From positions 14,384,001 to 14,448,000 of the forward strand of contig OZ316897.1 of NCBI GenBank assembly GCA_973895155.1: 64,000 nucleotides of DNA, read 5' to 3'. Of this stretch, positions 11,339-22,956 are shown in pieces; the stretch's first letter is position 1; each line of letters begins with the position of its first letter. Below the pieces are notes generated by a model. It had not been told where the DNA came from. It saw nothing but the letters and a program-made list of their open reading frames with translations, and made no database searches. The DNA comes from Marsupella aquatica (Eukaryota; Marchantiophyta). Made by a program: the position numbers and the translations under genes.

Positions 11339-11448
11339 TGTTAGACTCTACCTCTGACCGGACGACCGGACCAGCCGGTCATCCGACTACCCTATATGTA
11401 CTCTCATTCATGACTATACATTGACTCATTCTCATTCAGACTCTGACA
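11339..11448 (+). repeat. 5' LTR of copia element
   Basis: 110 bp, TG...CA ended, preceded by target duplication GAACA at 11334-11338. It contains a CCGGACGACCGGACCAGCCGG block with nested inverted CCGG repeats. I see no difference from the 3' LTR at 16622-16731. Confidence 0.95.
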
Positions 11449-11462
11449 CGTTATCAGCACGA
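11449..11462 (+). promoter_or_regulatory. Copia primer binding site, tRNA-Ile anticodon-arm type
   Basis: The 14 bases right after the LTR (CGTTATCAGCACGA) do not match the usual 3' end of initiator tRNA-Met (TGGTATCAGAGC type). Their reverse complement, TCGTGCTGATAACG, resembles the anticodon arm of eukaryotic tRNA-Ile(AAU) as I remember it, with a single difference at the wobble base. This implies priming from a tRNA cut in the anticodon region, the mechanism known for Drosophila copia with initiator tRNA-Met. The tRNA sequence is recalled, not checked. Confidence 0.55.
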
Positions 11463-11703
11463 AGTCTCGGCCAGCGGAGCGAAAAGAGAAAGGAGAAGAC
11501 CATGGATGATTGAATTTTTTTAAGGTTGAATGGCGGATCGAGAGGACCGAGAAACATAGAATTCATAAGGACATAGGACCCAAGATCAAAGAGTCGAGGG
11601 CAGAAAAACAGAGAATTCATAAGGACACCGATTCGGACTCATTGGAGGAGAAGAAGCGAAGAACCTTTGGAAAGCCTACGGAGATTGGAGGAGATAAGGA
11701 ACA

Positions 11704-12600
11704 ATGAACCTCAGAGAGAACCTTACCTCGCTAACCCTACTCCCAGCTATAGGGATGGCTCAACCTATACTAGCTGGCGAACCCCAACTAGACCTGCTAA
11801 CTAAAGCCAATGAATCTAAGGCCCTTGTATTCCTTAGACGCCATATCCATAGATTCCTACAAAGACAATACATGCACCTCTCAACCCCTCGTGAACTTTG
11901 GACAGCGCTCCAAACCCGATTCGACCACCAAAAACTGGTCGAACTACCTAAAGCCAGGCAAGACTGGCTAAACCTACGAGTCCAGGACTTTACCTCTATT
12001 TCAGCCTACAATAGTGAACTCTTTAGAATAACCTCAACCCTCGCACTATGTGGCGAGCCGGTCACAGACAAGGATCTGCTAGAGAAGACCTTGTCGATAT
12101 TTCATTCATCGAATGTGTTGCTATCAACACAGTATCGAAACATGAAGTTCGGGCAATACTCCGAGCTCATAGCCCACCTCCTAGTCACGGAAAGAAACCA
12201 AGAGCTTCTTTAAGTAAACTCTAGAAAATGCCCTGTGGGCACACTGCCCTCAGGACAACAGAATGAAACCCATAACATAGAAAATGCTGAACCCTCCACA
12301 TCGAGGCAAGACATTAAACGCACTAAGAATAGCAATCGGAGAAACACCCACAATAGGGGGAGTTTCTATAACCAACGTCCACAATATAACTCCCAACGGA
12401 CCTTTAGAGGACGTGGTGGATGAGAAGGACATGGAGGACGAGAAGGACGAGGAGGACATGGCGGACATGGCGGACGCGGAGGACGCGGCGGTGGTAGAAC
12501 ATATAACAACAACATAGAAACGATTGGTCACAATCCCGACAACAACGGGAATGACCAAAATGCCATGAATGTGGCATGACAAACCACCTAGCGAGAAACT
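11704..12600 (+). pseudogene. Broken copia gag
   Basis: The first 169 codons (11704-12213) resemble the UBN2-type gag of plant copia elements: a helical segment with LWTALQTRF, then a LLSIFHSS-like C-terminal part. A TAA stops the frame at 12211-12213, and the same frame resumes at once with an Arg/Gly/Asn-rich tail (RGSFYNQRPQ, then Gly-rich repeats) until a TGA near 12421. The nucleocapsid knuckle CHECGMTNHLARNC (CX2CX4HX4C) lies at about 12556-12600 in a different frame, so a frameshift lies in the Gly-rich repeat zone. Function in an intact relative: capsid and RNA packaging. Confidence 0.85.
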
Positions 12601-14460
12601 GTAGAATCCCGCAACACCTTAGAGAACTATACCAACAGTCCATCAAGGATGGACAAACCTCTAGGCCACCACCCCGTGAAACCCACGGGGTGTTTATGGA
12701 GTCTAGTGACCCATTCCAAGACTTTTCAGACCTACCCGCCCAACCCGAGGCACACTTAGTGGCAAGTAGCTCCACTACACCAGATTTAAATAGTCCAAGC
12801 ACATGTATTATCGACAATGCGACCAAACATACTATCCTCAGGGATAGGCACCTTTTCCACAAGATTACACCCTCACGTAGGTCCCTGACCACTATCAATG
12901 GTCCTAGCCAAATAGAAGAGGGCTTCGGCCCAGCTTCTATTAGACTCCCACAGGGTATCGAAATACACATAGAATCTGCCATTTTTGCCCCGAACGCAAC
13001 TCGTAATCTCCTCAGTTTTAGAGATATACGAGCAAATGGACTACACGTCCAAACAGACGATACAAGAGACTAAGAGGTCATCCACTTGGTTGAAAATACC
13101 CCTACGGGGAAAATCATTAAAGAAACACTTTTCTCGTATCCTTGCGGGTTTTATGTAACTCATATTGAATGCCTGCATAACAATGCCAACACAAGCGAAT
13201 TGCATGCGCTTTGGCATGCACGCCTCGGCCACCCCGGCCAATCAATGCTAACCAAAATCATTAAGAATTCAAGAGGCATTCCAATCAATACACGCCACAT
13301 TCCAGCAAGCACCCCATGCACTGCATGCTCACGCGGCAAATTAATAACAAGGCCCACGACATCAAAATTGCCAACTAAAATACCCCAATTCTTGGAAATC
13401 ATCCATGCAGATGTTTGCGGGCCAATTAACCCTCCAAGCGGATCTTTCCGCTACTTTATGGTATTAATCGACGTATCAACTAAATGGTCAAATGTGACCC
13501 TGCTTTCAACAAGGAACATGGTTATGCCTCGCATCTTGGCGCAAATCTTGCGCGTGAAAGCACAATTCCCAGATCACCCCATTAAGACACTAAGGGTGGA
13601 CAATGCAAGGGAATTCACATCCGAAACATTTGACAACTTTTGCACATCACTTGGCATCGACGTACAATATCCTGTACCTCACGTGCATTTTCAGAATGGA
13701 TTAGCTGAAGCGATCATTAAACGCCTTCGGTTAATTGCACACCCATTACTAATGCAGTCAAAACTCCCCGTCTCAGCATGGGGACATGCCATATTATAGG
13801 CTAATGCATTAATCCAATACCGCCCATCGGCTTTTAATACCTATAGCCCATACCAAATTGCTAATGGTATTAAACCTGACCTATCCCACCTTCGTTCATT
13901 TGGATGTCAAGTAATGGTCCCCATTACTCTACCCAAACGAACCAAGATAGGACCCCAACGACAATTGGGGATATACATCGGATTCGACTCTCTGTCCATA
14001 ATCCGATATATGGAGCCTACAACTGGCGACGTTTTTAAATCCAGATTCCTAGATTGCCATTTTGATGAAAATGTTTATCCACCATTAATAACCCCTAAAC
14101 ACCCACAACCACCTTTGGAGTGGGAAAGACATTCGCCATTTTGGCAAGACCTTAGAACCAATCAAGGGGAGAAAGAAGTTCAGCAAATTTTGCAACTCCA
14201 CAAGATTGTGGAAGAACTTCCAGACGCTTTTGTCGATACATCACAAGTCACCCGCTCACATATTCCAACTGCGAGAGCATCTGCTCGCATCGAATTATCA
14301 AGTGAGCCAGCAAATACATCCCAGCCTCGTGCCAAACGTGGCAGATCCTTGGGATCAAAGGATAAACAACCAAGAAGACGTGTTCATCTATACCACCTTC
14401 ACCTAATGTCGATCATAACGAATCCACAACTCATGAGGAGATTTCTATCCACTATGCACA
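12601..14460 (+). pseudogene. Broken copia protease and integrase
   Basis: The protease region has CIIDNATKHTIL where active copia enzymes have an Asp-Ser/Thr-Gly or D-S-A-T core, so the active site may be altered. The integrase has the zinc-binding WHARLGHPG and CTACSRGK (HHCC), and the catalytic triad in HADVCGP, RVDNAREF and NGLAEAIIKR. Stops interrupt the frame near 13071 (TAA) and 13797 (TAG); reading resumes in the same frame after each. The C-terminal integrase part with GIYIGFDS is at about 13960-14000. The frame closes at 14496-14498 and the reverse transcriptase is in another frame. The long minus-strand frame over 12404-12982 is an antisense shadow. Confidence 0.85.
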
Positions 14461-14470
14461 CACCGGCGCG

Positions 14471-16309
14471 ATGTGGGATAGAAATACTACTTCAATAGAT
14501 GATGCTTTTGCATTAATGGTGGCAACACATATCACAGACGAAACACCCAAACCAATATCTATCTTAGAATGCCAAAACAGACCAGATTGGCCTGAATGGC
14601 AAAAAGCTATAAACGGAGAATTAGATTCCCTACTAAGCAGACACACTTTTGGCCCAGTTGAGCCAACACCGCAAGACGTACACCTCATTGGCTACAAGTG
14701 GACATTCGTCCGCAAAAGAAATGATAAAGGCCAAGTTGTACACTACAAAGCACGCCTGGTAGGGAAAGGATTTACCCAACAATCGAGAATTCATTACGAT
14801 GAAACTTACTCACCGGTTATGGATAGCACAACATTCCGATACCTTATCGGATTTTCCATTTTCTGTAAATTACAGATGCGGCAACTGGATGTTGCGACCG
14901 CATATCTATATGGAACTTTAGACACTTGTCTATACATGCAATCACCTCCCGAGTTGGAGCAACGTCGCCGAGCTTTACCTCAAGGCGCTAAATCGCATAT
15001 CTCATATTTACATAAGATTATAACACAATTATCTCAAGTTACACCTCATGTGTCATCTACACATGTAACTCATAATAACGACACCGCTGTGTCAACCGTA
15101 CGGAATACTTGCCGCGAACTAGCTATCCGCGTGTTGAAGGCATTATATGGCCTGAAACAAAGTGGCAAAGTATAGTCTCAAAGATTTACTGATGAAATGA
15201 TTACCATGGGTTTTACCCATGATGCCATTACCCCATGTTTATTTATTAAACATGTAGATGACGAATATGTCATCGTTTCTATATATGTTGATGACTTAAA
15301 TATATTTGGGACACCCCAAATTACAGAAGATACTATTACTAGTCTTAAATCAACATTTGAGATGAAAGACCTTGAACATACAAACTTTTGCTTAGGCTTA
15401 CAACTAGAGATCCTACCCACTGGCATGATGCTCCATCAGACAACACAAACTGAAAAGATCCTAAAACAGTTCAATATGAACCTAGCACACCCATGGACGT
15501 CACCAATGATTGTACGTTCATTAGAAAACAATATTGATGTTTTTCGCAAGCGCGAAGAACATGAACCACTATTAGGACTAGAAACCCCATACCTTTCCGC
15601 GATAGGAGCATTAATGTACCTAGCAAATCAGACCTGACCAAACATTGCATTTGCAGTTAACTTATTAGCTAGACAGAGTGCAACTCCCACAGCAAGACAC
15701 TGGAATAGAGTTAAACACATATTTAGGTATCTGCGTGGCACCACCGATATTGGGTTATTTTACCCATTCGGTGCAAACCATGAACTCATAGGATATGCGG
15801 ATGCCGGATATCTTTCCGACATTGACACCGCAAAATCCCAAACCGGATATGTTTTTACTATTGGGGGTACCGCTTTTTCTTGGAAAAGCGTGAAACAGAC
15901 CCTAACAACAACCTCATCGAATCACTCAGAAATCTTAGCTCTACATGAGGCTAGTCGTGAAGCCGTTTGGTTACGATCCTTTATAAACCACATCAACACC
16001 AAATGCGGCCTACCACCACTAACGAAGCCTACTAACATTTTTGAGGATAACACAGCATGTATACAGCAGATCACGAAAGGATTCATCAAAGGCGATCGCG
16101 TGAAGCATATAGCTCCAAAAATTTTCTACACCCACGAGTTACATGGAAAAGAGACCAACATTTTGCAGATTTCAAGTGCAAACAACTGTGCGAATCTCTT
16201 CACCAAATCACTATCGCCATCAGTTCACCACCGACACTGCCAGGCGATTGGACTACGGAGCGTGCGACGCATGATGACCGTGGAGGCTACTGCTCCACAT
16301 GATACTTGA
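14471..16309 (+). pseudogene. Broken copia reverse transcriptase and RNase H
   Basis: Copia reverse transcriptase landmarks in order: WQKAINGELDSL, KARLVGKGFTQ, QLDVATAYLYG (catalytic Asp), ALYGLKQSGKV, then IYVDDLNIFG (YVDD). RNase H follows with GYADAGYLSD, TTSSNHSEILAL and the terminal EDNTACIQ and HIAPKIFYTHEL segments. There is a TAG stop at 15173, where a Trp codon (TGG) is expected in this family, and a TGA at 15636, where an Arg codon (CGA) is usual; both fit single G-to-A or C-to-T changes. Between the SPPEL and ALYGLKQ motifs there are about 60 residues more than in common plant copia enzymes. The last frame ends at 16309, about 310 bp before the 3' LTR. Confidence 0.9.
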
Positions 16310-16611
16310 TGATGCTGACGACATGTTGTTGACGACCGACTGATGAAACAGATGTTAAAACTTAGATTTACTATAGCATCTAACTTTACTTAACATTGAC
16401 ATTTATTACGACGAGGACTGTTAGACTGCACTCTTTTTCCTTTAGCACTCATATTTTTCTCTGCTACACTGGTAGAGTTTTTACTAAGCTAGAGTTGATA
16501 AAGGTTTTTTAACGAGGCAGTCTACCTCGCTTGTACTTATATCATGTATTTCATATGAACATGATATAATAGGTATAGTCTATGTTGTCTATATAGTTGT
16601 CACTATATATC

Positions 16612-16621
16612 CAAAGGGGAG
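16612..16621 (+). promoter_or_regulatory. Polypurine tract of copia element
   Basis: The purine run AAAGGGGAG sits directly against the 3' LTR, the expected place for the plus-strand primer of an LTR retrotransposon. Confidence 0.85.
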
Positions 16622-16731
16622 TGTTAGACTCTACCTCTGACCGGACGACCGGACCAGCCGGTCATCCGACTACCCTATATGTACTCTCATTCATGACTAT
16701 ACATTGACTCATTCTCATTCAGACTCTGACA
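16622..16731 (+). repeat. 3' LTR of copia element
   Basis: 110 bp, reads the same as the 5' LTR, and is followed by the second copy of the target duplication GAACA (16732-16736). Confidence 0.95.
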
Positions 16732-17290
16732 GAACAAAGCTATTAAACCCTCTATAGAACTGGATCCCTACAAGACAAGCAGCCACAATACTGCTATGGT
16801 GGACCTTCAAGGGAGATCAAATCGACTTCAAATCTTTGCAAATGTGATCAGCCTCAACTGCTGCTATGGTGGACGGAAAATCCACAGCTCAAATCCGATG
16901 GACATAAACTAAAGGATCAGCCATGCTCATGCTCCGTCCACAGGTCAATAATGTTGACATTTTTTGCTAAAAAGGGTTGATATACAAACTCTTTTTCTCA
17001 AGAAAAGTTGGGCTGTTTTGTGCATGTACTCAACATTTTTCTGAAAGTAATGGTCAGGTATTCGAGGTTGAAAGATTTGTGATCAAATGCTTCAGTGGGC
17101 AGGAATATGGGGTAAAACTACCCTATACTATTTGGGGGTCCATAAAACAATTTAAATAGATTGGCGGTTACCTTTTCAATATGGGGGTCAGCTTCGTAAA
17201 AAACTGATTCTTCTTTTATCACTTATATAGTACAGGATGCGGTAAATTCTATATGTACAAAATTCAAAATGACACTTCCTACTACATAGT

Positions 17291-17756
17291 AAATGATGGA
17301 GGTATATGCTTAATCAACCCCCATCTAACTCTTTTGCACCAATCCACCCCCAAAGTCCATTATTTATCCAATCGGCCCCATCTTGCACTTTTGTATAGAA
17401 AGTACATGTATTCCATGAATTCTCTACTACCGGGGGACACCGTGAACCCAGTTCATGGCATCACTAGAGTCTACCTAAACTGTGAGCACAAGCAACTTGA
17501 CTGTCATCTTCACCGCGTACTGCGACTAGAGTCTACCCGAACTGTGAGCACAAGCAACTTGACCGTCGTCTTCAACGCATGGTTTAGGGACAGCCGAGAC
17601 TGCGACCACGAAGGATTTCAAAAACTGTTAGAATGCAAGACTGGTAATGTCTTCAGACACATGTTTATTGCTAGCTAGCGCTCCCTAAACGTGTTCCAAG
17701 CATTCATTGATACTCATTCTGTCAAGATAATTTCTGTTGATTAGTGTTCTTGGTCA
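17291..17756 (+). repeat. Left arm of a large inverted repeat
   Basis: This arm is matched in reverse complement by 18165-18568. Shared blocks include GAAAGTACATGTATTCC, CATGGCATCAC, AACTTGACTGTCATCTTCACCGC, TGTTTATTGCTAG and ATTCTGTCA. The arm holds an internal tandem duplication of 62 bp (ACTAGAGTCTACC at 17463 and again at 17525) that the right arm lacks, which accounts for the length difference. The arms are clearly diverged; I estimate about 75-80 percent identity by eye. The spacer of about 410 bp shows no gene. Confidence 0.85.
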
Positions 17757-18164
17757 TCTATTAAAATCCGTGCAGTCTATGCATATCACTTGAAAGCCAA
17801 TGTGAATACTCTATATAGCAAATCAGCTGCTCACATCTTTACTTGTAGCATTTATGCTAATGACAAGAGCCAGAACAGATCTAAGTGTTGTTTGTCAAGC
17901 AACCATTTTCCTTTGGATATCTGAATATTTTCTTCTCAGTGGATATGCATGACTACTCTGGCTCCTGCTCTGGCTGATGATTATGCCTTGTGTGTTTCCA
18001 CTTTGTAAGATATGAAGCTTGTTTGAGGTGATTGTATGTCAAAGGCATATGTGAATTTGACTGATGCAATGGATTGCATTAGGTCACTAGATGTAAAACA
18101 GTATGCATGACATGCTTTCCCCCTTCCTTGGATGACAAAGGTTACAGGTGACCCTTCTGAGTTT

Positions 18165-18568
18165 GCCCAAGAATGACAGAAATTGTTCTGACAGAACGTG
18201 TGACAATGAATGTCAGCCTGGAGCACGTTCTATGAGGACATGTTAACTAGCAATAAACATATGAAGACATTTATAATCTTGCATTCATACATTTTTTGAA
18301 ATAGTTGGTTGTGCCCTAAATCATGCGGTGAAGATGACAGTCAAGTTCCTTGCGCTCACAGTTCGGGGAGACTATAGTCACAGTACAAGGTGATGCCATG
18401 AATTGGGTTCACAGCCCCAATAGCAGAGAATATAAGGAATACATGTACTTTCTAGACAAAAATGCAAAATGAGATTGATTGGGTATGGAATAAATTTGGG
18501 GGTTGATTGGGACAAAAAGAGTCAGATGGGGTTGGGGTTTATTGAGCACATACCTCTAAATGATTGAC
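18165..18568 (-). repeat. Right arm of the large inverted repeat
   Basis: Reverse complement of the left arm. Outer border near the TACCTCTAAATGAT block (18551-18564), inner border near 18165. No target duplication or transposase was found, so it is either a foldback-type element or an inverted duplication. Confidence 0.85.
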
Positions 18569-21500
18569 AAGCATATTTTAAGACTAGCCCAATAACCTCT
18601 AATATTCATTCCAAATACAGATTTCACTAAATAAAGTGGTTGCAAAACTTACTGCACGGAATTGTAAAAAGCTGCGCGTCGTTCAATGCGAGATAACCAT
18701 TAATCAAGGTTAGTTCTATAACTAACTACTAGCAGATTAAGCCTTTGTTTTGTTGAGCGGCAAGCCAAAACCGCATAATACCGTCTCTTTATTGTTTTCT
18801 CGGAAAATGTGTCTTATCTTATTCAAATGTAGCCGACACGCCACCGTTGTTTTTTATGCCGAGAATTCGCTAGATTTGCATTTACTTACTTTTCGCAACT
18901 TCACTTCTTCGTTTTTCCTTCATCAATTTTCTAATGTACCCACAGACCCCTGAACGAGAATCTATCAGCTATCCTTAAAAGTAAGGTTATTTGACAGAGA
19001 TATTAGTGTATTAAAAGTGGATAAATAGTATATTCTGATTCAAACAATATGTCATTAGGGGGACTTTACTAGACCTTGGAGGTAATTTGAATGCCTTTTA
19101 CTTAGGAACTGTATTTTACAAGAAGCCAGGGACACATGGGAGTTTTTTTCACCAAAATAAACTGGAGGGCCATTGCACACACTAAATATAGTGTCCCGGG
19201 CTAAAAGCATTTTTTGAATCATTTTCTTGCCCCAAGGTCTTGTAAAGTCAAATGCAGCCAGTGATGCCAAATTTATTTACTAAAAGGCAGATTGAGGACC
19301 CACTACACCTGAATGTCACCTAATCTTTGGGTAAAGTCTTTCAGTCTTTCTAGATGTGAGAAGAGAATATCTTCCCAAGTACTTGTGGGTCCTTTTTTTT
19401 ATAATTTTTTTTTTAATTTTTTTTTAATGCAAATGATTTAAAATAGAAATGTACCAAGAGGCCAGAAGAAGAGACCTCCAACCCAGGTGGTCTATAATCT
19501 AGGACACTAGAGTAGAGTGCTTCACATAAGCAAAAATTAGGCCCCATTACATTCCATGTAAGATTGGTAACATGTTCAGTTGAAAGTGCCCTCAACATTT
19601 TGTAAAGTGAACTGCAACAGTTTCTCCCAAATTGATGGCTCTGATCAGATTGAGTTTTCTCCTACCTCAGCTAATCTTAAAGGTATTTTGACTGGTTTTA
19701 CACAAGCTAATCTTGAAGATAATGTAGTAAGCAGGAGGATTTGGAATCATTTTGGGGCCCCCGATCTGTTGTGAATAGGACTGGACCAAATGGTGCTAGA
19801 TAATTTGCTACAGTAGTTGACATGTTGGGGACACTCCCATTAAAACTCACATAGTTCGTGGCTAGGGTCCTTCTTTCCTCTGACAAGATAAGATATGGTT
19901 GTGGGGAATGTGGCCACTTTTAACTGAAAACACTCGAAATAATGATGGATCAAACTGCCAGATAAAAACACCTCCAGGAGCGATAATCTAATGAAATTTG
20001 GAAGAAAATCTGCTTCATATCCCCCCAAATTTGGGCCCCCGCTTGATTCCATGAAAATAGGCAACAGTTTAGAATTAAATAACCCCATATTCTGTAAAGT
20101 GACCACAAGCTGTTTCTCTCCCATGGATGGCCCCATCATATCGTAGATAACTACAGTAGTAGATACCCCAACAAAGTTGAAAATTCCCCAACGTGTTGTA
20201 AAGCCACCTTTAGCCACCCTGGCCAAATAGAAATAATAGGCTGGACAGCGCTATCCCAGCATCCGCGGTCATGAGCACGGGTGTCGGCATCACCAGTGGG
20301 GGTCCTCATTGATGATACAAATCGGACGGGCCACAAAACCCTCACAAAAGGTTCTGAGTCATCATTACCGCTACTGTTGCGGGCTCCCAGATTGGACACG
20401 TAATAGCGACGTCAAGATGGTCACCGATCAGATTGGACGGCCCACGAAACAGATGCTCTGCCGATTTGGCACTTTTGACGCTACTGGTTCGTTTTTAGGT
20501 TGGTACCGGTCATAACTAACCGGCACCGGGATCTCCGGTCAGGAACGTAACGGGGACTGCATGGGTTTTCAGAAAGGTACAAAAATAGTCGGAACGGCAA
20601 CAGAATGATCCCGGTTGGTAACAGTTGTTACCGGTGATGATAACCGGGACTGGTGGCTCCGGTAAGATGCAGATCCCTTCCATTTTCCGTATGGGAAAAA
20701 GAGTCACTTACTAAAAAGGAACACTAAACATGGAACAGTTTATTACAAAAAGTGCAAAACAAATTCCTTTGGAGTAGAAGCAAAGGAGGTCTAGAGAGAA
20801 CACCAAAAAGAAGACAAATTCATGAAGCGCGAGTTCTAACCTGTCGTCAGTGCAATTGGAGCTTGATGGAGCTTGATGTTCCAATAAAACCCATGATATG
20901 TAACTTTCCCCTTCTGCTGTTTTATGTGCAAGTTCTCTTGTGCTATTCAAGAAGTTGCAGTTTAATGTTCCAAAAAATACAGCAATGGCTTTTCCTTTAG
21001 ACCCAGTATTTTACCCTGTAAATGTATGGATGGACAAACGGATCACTCCCATGTTTGTACACCATTAGTATGAATTTCCGCTTGTCCATTTACACATCTG
21101 TATATAAACTAGACACTATCAAGATCAAAGAGATGAATTATACTGAAGTTTACTTACTTGAATTTCGAGATTGGGCTCCACAGTTTTTTGGAATTGATGC
21201 CCATAACTCACAGCTAGCCCATTGACCTGGTGACCAGAACAAAATCTACAACTATAATAAGGGATCTTGTCTTTTTTCATCCTATGTCCTAATACAAAAA
21301 AACTCCTGGGCGAGAAAGATTCACAACCATTAGATTCAATGGGTTGTTTTCCCTGACGGCCTGACCATTGATGAAATTAATGTGCACCCTTGTTCAAGCT
21401 GCCCCATAAATTCCCTAGCCCGACTCCCTATGGGCTGGCCCTCCTTGAGCCGTGTTGCACGGGCATAGGGCTAGTCCACTATGAAATGACAAAGAGAGGA

Positions 21501-22011
21501 TTACTCATGCGTACCACAGTAGATTTGTGGTACATTTTCAACGTACCACAATTTTGAATTTGTGGGTTGGGCTTCAAAGTTTTCAAAAGTGATGGTTATC
21601 AAAGTCATCAATAAACAAACAGTGAACTATAATCAACCAAAGCCCCTTACTGCAATGGACTGAGGAACGGTTGGTTTGTTGGTTGGGGATTCATGAGCGG
21701 GCGAGGGTGGGTGGAGGGAAAATTAGTTCCAGGGTGAAGAAGTGATGATGTCGTGGGATCTTGGGAAGCGAAGAGTCTGAAGGTGATTATTCAAATCAGA
21801 GTCAAGAAATAGAATGATCATGATTACGAGTTATTCAAGCGAGTCTTCGCATTGACACTGTTGATAATAAGTTTTAGAGACGCAGAGCTCGAAAGAGCAA
21901 AAGCTGCGTGAAGCACGTGCGATCCGCTTTTGCCTCAACCCTGGAGATGTGGAGAAAGCTGACGGGCCAGTAGTAGGTCGAGCAATTGCCTCTTCGTCTT
22001 TTCTATTGAGC
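18569..22011. other. Spacer with degenerate repeats
   Basis: No gene recognised. From about 19040 to 20220 a module recurs: a TTNTGTAAAGTGA-like box is seen near 19598 and 20090, with weaker versions near 19240 and 20193. On the minus strand the modules near 19440-19490 and 19915-19985 give similar peptides (EVSSSGLLVHFYF and EVFLSGSLIHHYF), so they come from one duplicated sequence, perhaps once coding. A T/A-rich tract lies at 19393-19430. Near 20300-20660 there is GC-rich sequence with several CCGG and GGACGG(G/C)CC boxes. Confidence 0.4.
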
Positions 22012-22020
22012 TATATAAAA
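22012..22020 (+). promoter_or_regulatory. TATA box candidate upstream of XTH
   Basis: TATATAAAA on the plus strand, with a G-box-like GCACGTGC about 90 bp upstream (21916-21923). It lies about 940 bp before the XTH start codon. If it serves that gene, the leader is long or holds an intron. It could belong to a separate transcript. Confidence 0.3.
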
Positions 22021-22956
22021 ATTTACCAATGAGATGAACAATTGGTTTCGCTGCATTTCTTTCGAGAACATGCGTCAATGCAGTCTTGCAGGGCCGGTAG
22101 TGAGGTAGTCCTTCATGCGAGCCGAGAACGTCCTTAAAAATTGATCCTTCCGTTGATTGCGGTGTAGCAGTAACTAGAGCTGGCGATTACAGTAACAGTA
22201 GCGAGAACAATCCACATCGATCGGTGAGGATGGTGTGGTTGCAGTACCGTGAGCCGGCCATAACTCATCACGGTGGTACTGATCTGGAATGTGTGGGCGC
22301 TGTGGGGTCGTGAGGATTCTTCGAGGAGAAAAAGTGTGACTGCAGCAGTGCAGCAGCCGCTGCAATTGGGTTGTGTGCTGTAGGCTCTAGTAGTAGGCGT
22401 TCCTAGATGTCAGTCATAGGGTTTTACGTGTTGATGATAGCCCTTTCGAAGTATCGACAATCAGTGTCGTAAAATTTCGTCTCCTGGAGGGTGATTAGCG
22501 GATGAACTGCAATTCCTCTCGAGTGTGGAGTCTTTTTCATTTGACAGCCGTGTCGGTTATGTATTTACGTTCTGTGAAGGAGAAGGTTTAGCGTTTCTGC
22601 CATTTATTGGCTCAACTATCCGTTCCTACCTCCATTGGTTGCCCACCTTCCTCAAAGCAATTCTTCACATGTCTCCCTAGTGTCTGTCTATGGGATGCTC
22701 TACCGACGCTGACCTGGGTTTCACTCACAGTGCCTTTCTTCATTTCCACCTGGCTACTATCTGACTCTTGCCCATCTTTGGACCGAAGCGATGGTCCATT
22801 TCACCGCCTTGCCTTCTTCTGGCCCAGTACATATTTCAGGTCCTCCTTCAAGTCGCATAGTAGAGCACTAGAGCTCTAGCTAAAACTTAGTCCTTGGTAT
22901 ACAGCAGCCCTACTGAGTTCATCGCAAATAACACGACGAGCCTTGCACCCGCCGAC

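Larger units (their letters stand above)
11339..16731 (+). mobile_element. Ty1/copia LTR retrotransposon, full structure but broken ORFs
   Basis: Two 110-bp LTRs, identical by eye, begin TGTTAG and end TGACA. They are flanked by the 5-bp duplication GAACA (11334-11338 and 16732-16736). Between them lie a primer binding site, gag, protease, integrase, reverse transcriptase and RNase H in copia order, and a polypurine tract. The LTRs are very short for this superfamily. The coding region carries at least six in-frame stops (near 12211, 12421, 13071, 13797, 15173, 15636) and two frame changes (between about 12421 and 12576, and near 14400-14470). This copy therefore cannot make its proteins as one polyprotein. 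Confidence 0.95.

Noticed and set aside
12404-12982. Minus-strand frame of 192 codons
   Set aside because: Antisense to the copia gag/protease region; its Ser/Val-rich repeats mirror the Gly-rich gag tail.
22894-22956. Upstream in-frame ATG for XTH
   Set aside because: It would put 21 residues ahead of a normal signal peptide; the ATG at 22957 gives the usual XTH N-terminus.
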